Source: Neocallimastix lanati (nom. inval.)
Taxonomy: Eukaryota; Neocallimastigomycota; Neocallimastigomycetes; Neocallimastigales; Neocallimastigaceae
Assembly (NCBI GenBank): GCA_016946835.1
Contig: JACVTC010000072.1
Location: forward strand, 287,501-351,500
DNA length: 64,000 nt
Direction: 5' to 3'
Under the pieces are notes generated by a model. That model was given only the letters and a program-made list of their open reading frames with translations, was not told where the DNA came from and searched no databases. Both the position numbers and the translations under genes were made by a program. Shown piece by piece: positions 15,436-26,090 of this stretch (its first letter is position 1; the number at the start of each line of letters is the position of its first letter).

Positions 15436-15708
15436 ATGGCTGATAAACCACCATTCCCAGAAATTCTTAAGAAATACTTCCCAAATGGACGTCCAGAAGT
15501 CTGGAAAAAGCTTTTCCCAGATGGTCCACCACCACTTGAATTATTTGAAGGTGCTGAAAGGGGAAAGATTCCACCAAAGTTTTTAGCTCTTTTCCCAGAT
15601 GGTATTCCACCAGAATTAGATCTTTACGAAGATGGTAAATTACCAGATGACTTAAGTGACTTCATTATGGAAAAGGCAAAAGAAGCTGAAGCTGCTAAGA
15701 AGAAGTAA
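15436..15708 (+). CDS. small protein with FPDG repeats, function unknown
   Basis: A 90-aa intronless protein. It has no signal peptide or membrane segment, so it is probably cytosolic. The motif FP[N/D]G occurs at residues 15-18, 27-30 and 53-56, each followed by Pro residues (RP, PPP, IPP). A related YEDGKLP occurs at 64-70. Each FPDG is preceded by a short helix-like segment (ILKKY, VWKKL, FLALF). The tail (79-90) is a Lys/Glu/Ala-rich helix. The protein is rich in Pro and charged residues. Codons are strongly biased to CCA, GGT, AAG and TTC, the pattern of well-expressed genes here. The start context (AAAAATGG) is good and a TATA box lies ~90 bp upstream. I recognise no family. A real gene is very likely; function cannot be stated. 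Confidence 0.8.
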   Translation: MADKPPFPEILKKYFPNGRPEVWKKLFPDGPPPLELFEGAERGKIPPKFLALFPDGIPPELDLYEDGKLPDDLSDFIMEKAKEAEAAKKK

Positions 15709-16432
15709 ATTAATACTGTGAGAATCTTTTAAAATTACCAATAACAATACCAAAAGGAAAAAAAATATTCATAAATTAATAAATAAATAAAAACAATTAT
15801 AAAAAATGATATCATTATTCATATATTATTGTATGATATATACAAATAAATAAATAAAATACCATTTAAAAAAAAGAATTAAACAAGTAAAATTGTTTAT
15901 TCCTTTTTTTTTAAAAAAATATGCTAATAAAAAATATATATATAATATGTATTATTAAGAGTGTAAAATATGGTTATTGTGTAAAAGTGTAATAAATAAT
16001 AATAATATTGTTATTGTAATCTTTTTATTTTTATTAATGTTAACAATAATAAATATATATTTTTATTTTTTTTTTTTTTGTATTTTTGTTTTTTTGTTTT
16101 GTTTCTTTTTTAAAAAAATTTTATATTAGATCAATTTAATATATTTTAGGAAATTTGAAATCTCTATAGATTAAAATATAGTATAATTTTTAAATTAGCA
16201 CGTTATATTTTGATTTAGGATGTTATTTTTTTTGATATCTTTTCTAACCAAATAACTTTAATAAAAATACAAATCCTTTTTTTTTTATTATTATTATTAT
16301 TTGTTACAATAACCGAATGAGTTTTATTTTATATATATATAATATTTATAATATATATGTGTTAATGAAATATGAATTATAAAAATGAAATTAAGTAATA
16401 AAATTGAAATAAGAGAAAACTCTAAGGCAATT

Positions 16433-16495
<63 letters not shown>

Positions 16496-16549
16496 ATATT
16501 TCTATTTTGAACTAAGAAGTTCTTTATGGTGTCATTAAATTTAAGCATT
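15709..16549. other. AT-rich intergenic DNA
   Basis: Downstream region of the FPDG gene with T runs at 16067-16078 and an A run at 16435-16491. No other feature seen. Confidence 0.55.
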
Positions 16550-17130
16550 CCTTAAATTAGGAAATAGTGAACTTTCAGCAAATTTGTAATCTTGAAAAAT
16601 TCATCAACACTGTTAATTCCATTACTAAGGATTTATTGATTACATCGTCAACAGAAATCGAAAAAGCGATATTGAGAATGTCTCACAAATTTATTGTCTT
16701 CAAAAGGTAAAATATTTAAAGTATAAACAAATTAAACGTTACATATCTTCATATGATTCTATTGAATTTATTAAAATTGTTGACTCGTATTAAAGAATAG
16801 GAAATTAATCAAGATATAAGCGATGAAAAAATAGGTGAGACAATCACATCTGCTCCCAACTTTTAAAGCTTGTGGTCCTAATGGAATTCCAATGGAATTC
16901 TTCAATAATACGATTCCTGGTAAAGATGATTCAGAAAAATCTTGAGAAAATAATATTATAGAGAAAGTAGTAATCCTCCATTGAAACAATGGTTTTCTAA
17001 ATGCTATCTTTTCCTTGAATTTGGAATGATATATTTTATTGATATTGAAATTCTTTATGTAAAAAAATTTTTTTGTAATTTCCAAATATTGTCCAATATC
17101 AAATAGTAATGTTGTCATAGATATGAATAA
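16550..17130 (+). pseudogene. LINE reverse transcriptase fragment
   Basis: Broken coding sequence in several + frames. An N-terminal stretch reads STEIEKAILRMSHK; at 16865-16903 it reads KACGPNGIPMEFF, which matches the conserved entry of non-LTR retrotransposon reverse transcriptases (K[AP].GPDGIP.E...). Stops and frame changes interrupt the rest, so it is inactive. It runs into the shared 3' region at 17053-18049, so both probably belong to one element. Confidence 0.55.
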
Positions 17131-17176
17131 TATAGAATCAGGTACTGATTCTAATAGTTATTATAAAGAGTACAAT

Positions 17177-17210
<34 letters not shown>

Positions 17211-18003
17211 GAAATAGTATTGTTAATAATAGTATAATTGGTGATAGAGAAAATATTAATATTCTAATAATATAGTGAATAGTTCAATATGGTGAAAATC
17301 GTGTTAATTTTAAGTAATTTTTCTGAATAATGAGTGTGTAAATATATAGGTGATGCGATACCGATTATATAACTTCCTTCTTGGAGGAAGAAATGCAGAT
17401 ATTATTGATTTAAAAATATTAATAAAAAGGAATGAGAAGTTTTGTTAAAGAACCAAATCATTTCTGGTGATTATTCAAAAAACGCCATTCTTGGTGCGAT
17501 CCGCGGCTCTCTTTACAGAAATTATACCTCGGAATAGCACTCGACAAGGATTGTTATTCCCGAATGTATAAGCGCAAAACTAACCAGAAACATCAACAAT
17601 GAAAATACAGTACGACAGGCTAGCAGGGCCAGCGCCTCTGAAGGAAAAGACCATAATTTCTTTTCGTATAATCAATTTAAACCCTAATTCAAAATAAAAA
17701 ACTCCTTTTAAACAGAAATCTTATAATCTGGAGGTGAGGTTCGTTGCTTATGAACTTTATTCCAAATTTATTTATACACTTTTATTTTGAATATTACTCT
17801 TTATTTAACATTATTATTTAAAATATTATTATGTTTAAATTGGACAAAAAAAAATATTTATCTTTTTTTTTTTTTAATTATTAATTCGGTTTTGTCGCTG
17901 TTGTTATTGTTGTTGTTGTTGTTGTTGTTTGTAATATAAAAAATATTCATGTAATTAATAAATGAATAAATAAATAAAGATTAAAGTTAGCAATAATTGC
18001 GGC

Positions 18004-18049
<46 letters not shown>
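17053..18049 (+). mobile_element. LINE 3' end, copy A, with poly(A)
   Basis: The left part still shows coding traces (NFLLGGRNADIIDLK at about 17369), like the C-terminal end of a non-LTR retrotransposon ORF. The rest is a 3' UTR-like region ending ..GGCAGT followed by a ~40-bp A run (18008-18049). Closely related copies lie at 48818-49450 and 62700-63260. All three share TGAAAATGxxxTAxxACAGGCTAGxAGG, AAACCCTAATxC, TTGGACAAA and the terminal ATTGxxxCTGTAAAA. All are in + orientation. Copy A carries an extra internal AAT-rich piece (about 17145-17370) absent from copy B. Confidence 0.75.
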
Positions 18050-18053
<4 letters not shown>

Positions 18054-18055
18054 TC

Positions 18056-18628
18056 AATTGGTTAATTAAATTTTTATTAATTTTTCTCGGATCGTTCATG
18101 TGAAATCATTGAACATTCCTAAATGTCACAGAAAAAGATTTTGATTGATAATATTAATTTTTACGTACTGTCTCTCCTTCTTGGGGGAAATACAATATAT
18201 GAAATATTAAAGATCAGTTCGAGGGAAAGAAGGCGTTTTATTAATAATATCTCTCAATCAATCACCTTCGAGAAAGTCTTCTTTCCCTGTTTTCATAAGT
18301 TGTGAGGCTGGTAGAATTTCTTATTAATGTTATGCCTACTATAATTAGCGATTATTACACTATGGTCAATTTGTATACCATTAGACCTAATTGTTATCAA
18401 GAGCGTTGACATCAAAACGATAAAGACAAAGAAGAAATTATGATACAGATTTGAATGTGTTAATTTTTATCCATATGAAGCTGTCATCGATTCATGGGAA
18501 GAGTTAGAAGCCATCTCGTCCTTGAAACCCATAATGGTAGTTTTTTTAATTTTAATATGAAAAATTTAATGTATTTTATTTTCATGTATTATTTTAATAA
18601 ATATTATCAAATAAAGTTTATTCTGAGC

Positions 18629-18667
<39 letters not shown>
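18056..18667 (+). mobile_element. second, divergent LINE 3' fragment with poly(A)
   Basis: Coding traces include SLLLGGNTIYEILKISSRERR (about 18171-18240), similar in layout to the LLGG block of copy A, followed by degenerate reading frames and a terminal AATAAAGTTTATTCTGAGCC plus a ~35-bp A run (18631-18666). It lies immediately downstream of copy A's poly(A), so one element may have inserted next to another. No intact ORF. Confidence 0.5.
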
Positions 18668-18668
<1 letters not shown>

Positions 18669-18893
18669 ATTCAAGATCAAATTTTGTATAATTTAAAAAT
18701 TTTTTGAATTTAATATCATATATATGAACTTTAGTATTTATATAATTTAATATAATTTAAAATAATTATAGTTAATCACATAATAATTTAATACTATTAC
18801 AATTGTTCCCATTGATCCCATTGATAGTTTTAAATATATAATAAAATGCATATTACTGCAAGTTTGATATATTCTTTATTTTTTGATAGATAA

Positions 18894-18946
<53 letters not shown>

Positions 18947-19440
18947 ATATTTCTTTTTTATATAATAAAAAATAAAAAATTTCAAGAAATAATCAATTTT
19001 TATTTATTACTATTTTCAGTTTTCAAAATTTTATGTAAATTTCATTAATAAGATGGACTTAAAAAAACAATAATAATTATAATAACAGTAGCTTTTATTA
19101 TTATTATTATTAATTAATTAAAAAAATAAAGCAATTACATTATTTTAATAACGAATTAATACAATGAAATAGATTTACTTATACATATATATATATATAT
19201 ATATATAACTGTTTCTTCCATAAATTTATAGACATGATTATATTAGAAAAGAATTCAGATATATCTTTCAATTACCAGTAAAATTTTCTCCTCTTTCATC
19301 TTCATAATTCTTCAAATGTTATGGTTGAAATACCATTGAACCAATTTCCAATTAGTCTTAACATTATAATATATTCCTCTAAATGGTTAACCTTTTGATC
19401 TTCTATTCATATTTTTTATCTTTTTTGGCATTGAAAAAAA
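18668..19440. other. AT-rich non-coding DNA
   Basis: A long A run (18897-18944), TTA repeats and a TA run at 19183-19206. No gene recognised. Confidence 0.55.
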
Positions 19441-19444
19441 AAAA

Positions 19445-20035
19445 TTTATCATCCATAAAAGTATGTTCATAACCTCAGTAAATTTTCTTTTTTCCAGAGA
19501 ATTTTCCTATTATTAATGGATAGCACTGAAAATTTTGGTGTTAGGTATTCAACATTCTTACATTGTAATTTAGTAAAAAGGAATTCATAGGCATATCCTA
19601 ATAATATAACCATAGAAAATAAAGATATAAGAATTAGTAGAGAGTTAAGCAAAAGTCAATCAAAATGAATCTCATCACCATTCTTTATTTTTTCTATCAT
19701 CACTATAAACATTACCGAAAATCAAAAAAAAAAAAAAATTTTTTTAAGTCCTTTTTTTTTCTCTCTCTCTCTCCCTCTCTTCTATGAATAAAGTAAGTTT
19801 CTATTTAGTCAGTCCCAACTACCAATACAGAAACCAATAGTATGATTATAAATTAAACTTTCAATATCCAATTTATCAATAGCATATCTATATTTCACTT
19901 CATCAATAGAATCATTATTAGCACAAAAATTAGCAAGACAAAAGAATTTTAAAAGATCTTCATATCTTCAATTGCCATATTCATTAGAAATTTTATTATT
20001 TTTTTTTCCTTTACAACATGAATAATCTATATTAA
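19445..20035 (-). pseudogene. decayed gene traces, unidentified
   Basis: Two coding-like blocks on the minus strand. The upstream one (about 20035-19815) contains DYSCCKG, YEDLLKFFCLANFCANND and YRYAIDKLDIESLIYNHTIGFC but is cut by a stop and followed by A/T runs. The downstream one (19652-19467) starts with a hydrophobic segment (LLILISLFSMVILLGYAYEFLF) and then soluble sequence. Codon choice looks like host genes. I cannot name the family and cannot join the blocks. Confidence 0.3.
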
Positions 20036-20347
20036 AATCATAATAAAGAAAAAAATTTATAAAAATAAAAAAAAAAAAAAAGATTATATATATATATTTT
20101 TTTGTTTCCTATAAGAAATACAATCTACACAGTATTTATATATACAAAAGTGTTTAACTAAAAATATGTCTTAGATAAATGATCTGAAGTTAAAACAATT
20201 AATAAAATAGTAATTTTTTATTTATTATGTATTAAAATTTATATATAATATCTATACCTTTAATTCTATATTATTATTTTATTACAATTATTATCATCAT
20301 TATATTTTTATACTAATAATTATCAATATTATGATTACTTTAAATTT

Positions 20348-20411
20348 ATTGTAAAACACTCTTAACCATAAAAAAAATTCTTTTTTTTTATGGTTAAGAG
20401 TGTTTTACAAT
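20348..20411. repeat. perfect inverted repeat, 30-bp arms, ~4-bp loop
   Basis: ATTGTAAAACACTCTTAACC is followed by an AT/A tract, a loop of about four bases and the exact reverse complement. Arms are 30 bp with no mismatch. Transcribed, it would form a long hairpin; as DNA it could extrude a cruciform. No flanking gene explains it. Confidence 0.9.
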
Positions 20412-20870
20412 TTTTTTTTATAAGTTGTATTATACTAATACTAATACTATTTCAATCATGATTATTATTAATGACAGTAATAGTAATAAAATATTTTATT
20501 ATAAATTTTTAAACTAGGAATCAACTCTAATTATTAATATTTATTTAATTGAAAAAAAATTACATTAAAATAAATAAATAAATAAATAAAAAAGAAACAA
20601 TAAATTTAATAAATTAAAATTAAAATAAATAAGATTATTTACTTTTTATTTATTATTTTTTATTACTTTTGATGTTGTTATATCTAATATTAGTATTAGT
20701 ATTAGTATTAGTATTATCAATTACAATAATTGTTATAATATATTTTATATATTTTCATAGTACTTATCCACCATTCTTAATAAATACAATAATTTAATTT
20801 TCATACTATAAAAGACTAATTATTTTATCATTTGTTTGTCTGTTTTTTTTTTTTTTTTTTTTTTCATTAA

Positions 20871-20995
20871 TTATTCGGATAAATTCTATATATTCATAAA
20901 ATAATATATATATATTATTTTTTTTTTGTGTGTGTGTGTGTGTTGTCATTGTTTCTAATTAACTTTTATATAAAATTTATCCGAATTTTAATGTT
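20871..20995. repeat. inverted repeat pair, ~18-bp arms, ~90-bp spacer
   Basis: TTATTCGGATAAATTCTATA (from 20871) is mirrored by TATAAAATTTATCCGAATTTTA (ending about 20990). The spacer holds a TA run, a T run and a (TG)n run. It has the size and shape of a small foldback or MITE remnant; no target-site duplication could be assigned. Confidence 0.55.
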
Positions 20996-21119
20996 CAAGA
21001 AATAAAATACTTAGCGCCACGTTATTCTATTTATAATATAATAATTAAAGCCACATTCATTTTTCTTTTCATCTTTTTCACTTATTATATGTTATCTTTT
21101 AATAATTTACTAACATCTG

Positions 21120-21500
21120 GGTGCATGATTTCATGTGTCCAGGTAGATATATATTCTACTTGTGATGAAGATATATTCTTCTAAAATTACAATCTTTTTG
21201 ACATTTATGCATTTGCCAAAGGGTGTTCAGTACGAATTTTCATGGGTTAGGTTATCTTACTTCAAAGAGAAGTTATAAACTGGAGAAGCACCCCCGAGAA
21301 AAAAGTACAAGAAAAATTATCAACAATAATACGCACGTCAGAGTGCCAATGCTGGACACTCAGTAAAAAAGCGGTCCAGAAGGGATAATACCTGCCTCTA
21401 TGGAAGTGTGTGACGACCTCAATATTCCTATTGCTTTGAGGAGGTGGTGCTGAAACTATGGGTGATACACACCTGAAATAAAAAAAAAAAAAGTAAAAAA
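21120..21500 (+). mobile_element. GC-richer poly(A)-ended island, unidentified
   Basis: A block clearly richer in G/C than its flanks (words such as GGAGAAGCACCCCCGAG, CAGAGTGCCAATGCTGG and GAGGAGGTGGTGCTG), ending CACACCTGAAAT followed by an A run at 21480-21492. It has no open frame longer than about 40 codons. The poly(A) end and base composition suggest a retro-inserted or transposon-derived sequence. Confidence 0.4.
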
Positions 21501-21924
21501 ATTATCATTATTATTATTATTAAAAAAAAATATATTTTATTATTTAATTTTTGATAATACAAATAAACATCATTCAAAACCTAAACTTTTATAATTAATA
21601 TGTTATTAAATATTCCATATATTATAAAATTAAGTTAAATATAGATAATGAATTATTCACGTATATAACATATATAACATATAATATAAAATACACGCTT
21701 TATAATTACTAGTTTTATTATATTTTATTTATGATAATATCATAGATATTTATATTTTATAATACTTATATAAATCCAAAATTATAAATGCAATTAATTC
21801 ATAGCAAGAATTATCTTGATGATATTATAGACATATAGAATTAAATATTTTTTAAAATAGTAATTAATTCTATAATATTATTAATTTCACTATTCAAATT
21901 ATTTTAACTACTTTAATAATATAT

Positions 21925-22337
21925 AAAGGTTTCTTGATCGACCCCTCCAGAGAATTTATATGGTACAATTTTCATCCTCCCAGGATGTTTTTTCCCTAAA
22001 AATGAAGTTAGTGTTCATTTGCCATGGTAAGTATTCTTGTTGCTAAATTATATAATTGCTAATGTAGAGAATACTCGATTTGTGAGAGGATTAATATATA
22101 GTTGTCCATCCCTCGACGATGGTTCAAGAGATCACTGAAAAAAAGAAGCCTCTGTCTGTCGTAGAAAGCTTCGTATAAAGAAATGTTTTTTCATATTAGT
22201 CTTGTTTGGAGAGAGATTCACGTCGATACCAAAATGATATGACAAAGAATTCAATGAATATCTGACACGTTTAAAGAAGAGAGACTGGAGGCCCTATTGT
22301 CCTCCCCTCTCATTATTCCCAATCTAAAAAAAAAAAA
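21925..22337 (+). mobile_element. second GC-richer poly(A)-ended island, unidentified
   Basis: Similar in style to the block 400 bp upstream but not alike in sequence by eye. It runs from GGTTTCTTGATCGACCCCTC through GTCCATCCCTCGACGATGG to GGAGGCCCTATTGTCCTCCC, ending in CCCAATCT plus an A run at 22326-22338. Short frames only. Probably a decayed poly(A)-tailed element. Confidence 0.38.
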
Positions 22338-23234
22338 ATAAAAATCTCGATTTCAATTAAATTTTTAACATGAATTTTTGTATTTATTTAAAGTTTAGTT
22401 AATGATATTTACTTAGACTTCAAGAACTTTGTCATCCTTGCTTAAATCTCTTAGAAAATTATCAGAAATTAAAACCAAAATTTAAAAATAAATAATAAAA
22501 ATAAATCATATTTATTTTTTATTAAAAAAAAATATAAAAAGTATAATGTAAAAATAATTATTTATATGTATTAAAATGTTAAAATATATAATAATATTTT
22601 TTTTTTTTTTTTTTTTTTTTTTACAATACTTTTAATTAAAAAAAAAAAAATTAACAATACTTTTATATATAAAAAAAATTAATATATTATTTACTATTAC
22701 TATTGCTTAACAGAAATAATATTAGTTATAATAAATATCTTTAATAGAAATTATATTAGTTTATTAATTTAAATTTAATATACTATAAAAAAAAAAAAAA
22801 TTATAAATTATAATTTATAATAATATTATTCAAAGAACCATTAATTAATATCCTTTATATTATAAAAGTTTTTTTATATTTATTTTTTTCAAAAAAAAAT
22901 TTAATGGTTAGGTTATTAATTCAAACTAATTTATTTGGCAAATATTTTTTTATCTTGAAAATTTAAAATCTTATTTTTAAAATAAAATTAGTATTTTTAG
23001 TTTTTAGTTTTAATATTTTGTATTATTTAAAAAAAAAAAAAAAAGAATAAAAAAATTTCTTTTAAAATAAAATAAATAAAATTTTAGAAAAAAAAAAAGT
23101 TAAATATTAATTTATGACCTCTTTGTCATTATCAATATGTATAGTTGTCACACTTCATCTTTTTTTTTAAAACTATACTTTTTTTAATTCTTATTCTAAT
23201 CTTTTTTATTAAGATTTTTGATTGGTGTTTTCAA

Positions 23235-23266
<32 letters not shown>

Positions 23267-23454
23267 ACTTTAATAAATATTTATTATATATATTATTATT
23301 TATTATTATTTATTATTATTTATTATATATAAATTCTTTAGTTAAATAATTTTAATTTATATAATTTAATTATATTAATAGTTTAAAAATTTAAAATGTT
23401 AATATCTTAATTTATATTAAAATTTTTAATATTAATATATAAAGAAAAATAATT

Positions 23455-23495
<41 letters not shown>

Positions 23496-23580
23496 TACAA
23501 TTAAATTTTTTTATATTTAATAAAAAAAAAAATAAATATTATTTATTTTTATTATTTATTTTTAAAATTTTTAAACGAAA
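22338..23580. other. AT-rich upstream region of the DHODH gene
   Basis: Mostly A/T runs. One CCAAT-type word in inverted form (ATTGG at 23221-23225) lies about 355 bp before the ATG at 23581. T runs at 22589-22622, 23237-23259 and 23459-23489 precede the gene. No ORF seen. Confidence 0.5.
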
Positions 23581-25831
23581 ATGGTTTTAATTTCTGACAA
23601 CTACCCAAGAGATTTAAGCAAGGACGACAAAGTTCTTGAAGTCCAAGTAAATATTATTAAATAAACTTTAAATAAATACAAAAATTTATATATATTGAAA
23701 TTTATTTGAAATCCAGATTTTTGTTATATTTTATTTTATTATTATTTTTTTTTTTTTATTTTTATTTGGATGGATTGTTAAATAAGATATTATGTAAAAT
23801 GTATAATAATTTATTTAATAATACTTAATTTATTTATTAATTATTTTTTTTTATAAAACTTTTTTTTTTTAATTTTTTAAAATAAATAAATAAAAAAAAA
23901 AAAAAATAAGATGTTCGGTAAGACTCTTTCTAACCCACTTGTCTTAGCCGCTGGTTTTGATAAGCATGCTGAAGCTATTGAAGATTTCTTTGATCTTGGT
24001 TTTGGAGCTGTTGAAGTTGGTAGTGTTACTCCTCAACCACAAGTATGTTATATATAAAAATTATACAATAATTATACATTTAATTATGTTTTTTTTTTTA
24101 TTTAAAAAAAAAATATTTATTACGTATATAATCTATTAATCATTTCTTTTTTATTTACGTATTTTTTTTTTTTTTTTTTTTTTTAATATTTATACATATT
24201 ATTTAATTATATTATTTATTTTTAATTCTATTTATTTCTTTTTTATAATAATATATAATAATATTTGTTATTATTAATAAAATCAAATTATATAAAAATA
24301 TTATTGATTATCCAATAATAATAAATTATGATTCTTTTCAAAAATTGCAATCTAAATAAATAAAAAACAAAAAAACAAAAAACAAAAAACAAACTAACAA
24401 ATAATTAATAAATACAAAAAACTAAAACTAAAAACTACAAAAAAAAAAATATCCTTGGGAAATTGTTTTTATTAATTAACTTAAAAAAAATTTTTAACAT
24501 TCCAATGTAATTTTCAAATTTTGAAAAATTGAAAAATTGAATATCAACAAAATATTTTATTGGAATAATTTTTATGTAATATAAAGCCAGGTAACCCACC
24601 ACCAGTTCTTTTCATTTTAAAGCCAGACCATGCTGCTATTAACAGATATGGTTTCAACTCTGTTGGTCATGCTGTTTTCAAGGAAAACCTTATTAAGCGT
24701 GCTGAAAATTTCTATCACCACGATCCAACAACTCCAAATGAAACTGGTAACTTATCTTTCCGTGAAGGTAAAATGCTTGGTATTAATTTAGGTAAAAACA
24801 AGGTTTCACCACAAGATTCCTTTGATGACTATGTTCTTGGTGTTAAGGAATTAGGTATGTACGCTGATTTCATCGTCATTAATGTCAGTTGTCCAAACTT
24901 ACCAGGTCTTCGTGCCTTACAAGAAAAGGATACTTTATCTAATTTACTTACTGCTGTATGTTTTTTTTTTTTTTTTTTAAATTTTTATTTTATTATATAT
25001 ATATTTTGATATTGAAATTGATGTTTTTGTTATTATTATTATTATTAATATTAATATAATTAATATAAAATTATTATTATTATTTTAAAACAAAACAAAA
25101 CAAAACAAAACATAATAATAATGGTGATGATGTTAATAACAATTAAATTTGGATAAATAGGTTATTAACGCAAGAGAAGAATTACCAAGAAAACCTGCTT
25201 TAGTTGTTAAGATCTCTCCAGATGTTTCTGATGAAGAATTAGAAAATATTGCCAATACCGTTATGAAACTCGGTAAGGTTGATGCTGTTATTCTTACTAA
25301 CACTACTACTAAGCGTCCATCAACTCTTATTAGTGGTATGTATTTTAAGTATATATATATTTATGTTATTGAAATGAATTTAATTATAATTTTAATAATA
25401 AATTTTTAATGCTCTAAATTATTAATTGTTTTTGATACTAATACTAATAATAATAAATTTAATAATAAATAAATAAAAAATAATGATAATAATATTATCT
25501 AGATCCAAACCTTTTAAAGGAAGCTGGTGGTTTATCTGGTGAACCTTTATTCCCAATGGCTATTGAAGTTGTAAGAAAGTTCTACAAATTAACTAATGGT
25601 AAGATCCCAATTATGGGTTGTGGTGGTGTTTCTTCTGCTAAGGAAGTTCTTGCTTTTGCTAGAGCTGGTGCCACTATGGTTCAAATCTTCACTAAGCTTT
25701 CTTATGAATGTTACAAACCAAACTTTGAAGGTCCATGTCTTTTAACCACCATTAAGAAGGATATTGTTGATGAGTTAAATAAGGAAGGTAAAAAGTGGAT
25801 GGATATTATTGGTGAAGAACACAAGGCTTAA
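23581..25831 (+). CDS. dihydroorotate dehydrogenase, class 2 fold, atypical
   Basis: Exons 23581-23646, 23911-24042, 24587-24955, 25161-25335 and 25503-25831 give 356 aa. It oxidises dihydroorotate to orotate in pyrimidine synthesis. The class 2 backbone is clear: [32 protein letters not shown] (N85), [26 protein letters not shown] (FMN Lys, K206), LTNTT, GGLSG and GCGGVSS. Three departures stand out. The protein starts only about 15 residues before the barrel, so the targeting peptide, membrane helix and quinone-tunnel helices of class 2 are absent, and no acceptor AG lies near upstream of the ATG. The catalytic base is Cys168 (TGT at 24890-24892), where class 2 has Ser and class 1 has Cys. 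The quinone-site residues equal to human R136 and Y356 are I76 and F310. A soluble, cytosolic enzyme using a non-quinone acceptor is inferred. Confidence 0.93.
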
Positions 25832-26051
25832 ATTATATGATTACAATTTTTAAAATAAAATTTGTTAAATAAAAAAAAAAAAAGGATAATAACAACAAAC
25901 AACATTAAAACTTTAAATAAAGAAAAAAATAATTTTTTCTTTATTGAATTAATTAAATTTAAATAAATAGATAATCAAACAAAAAGAAACAAAAAAGTAT
26001 ATAGTTTTAGTTAATTAAAAATATAAAGAAATTAAAATTCGTTTAAATCAA

Positions 26052-26090
<39 letters not shown>

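Noticed and set aside
22110-22140. tRNA-like GGTTCAAGAGATC word in the GC-richer island
   Set aside because: No matching T-stem, anticodon stem or acceptor stem around it; no tRNA gene was found anywhere in the window.
23581-25831. Class 1A (Ura1-like, bacterial-transfer) dihydroorotate dehydrogenase
   Set aside because: The catalytic Cys suggested it, but [22 protein letters not shown] and the overall block order are class 2.
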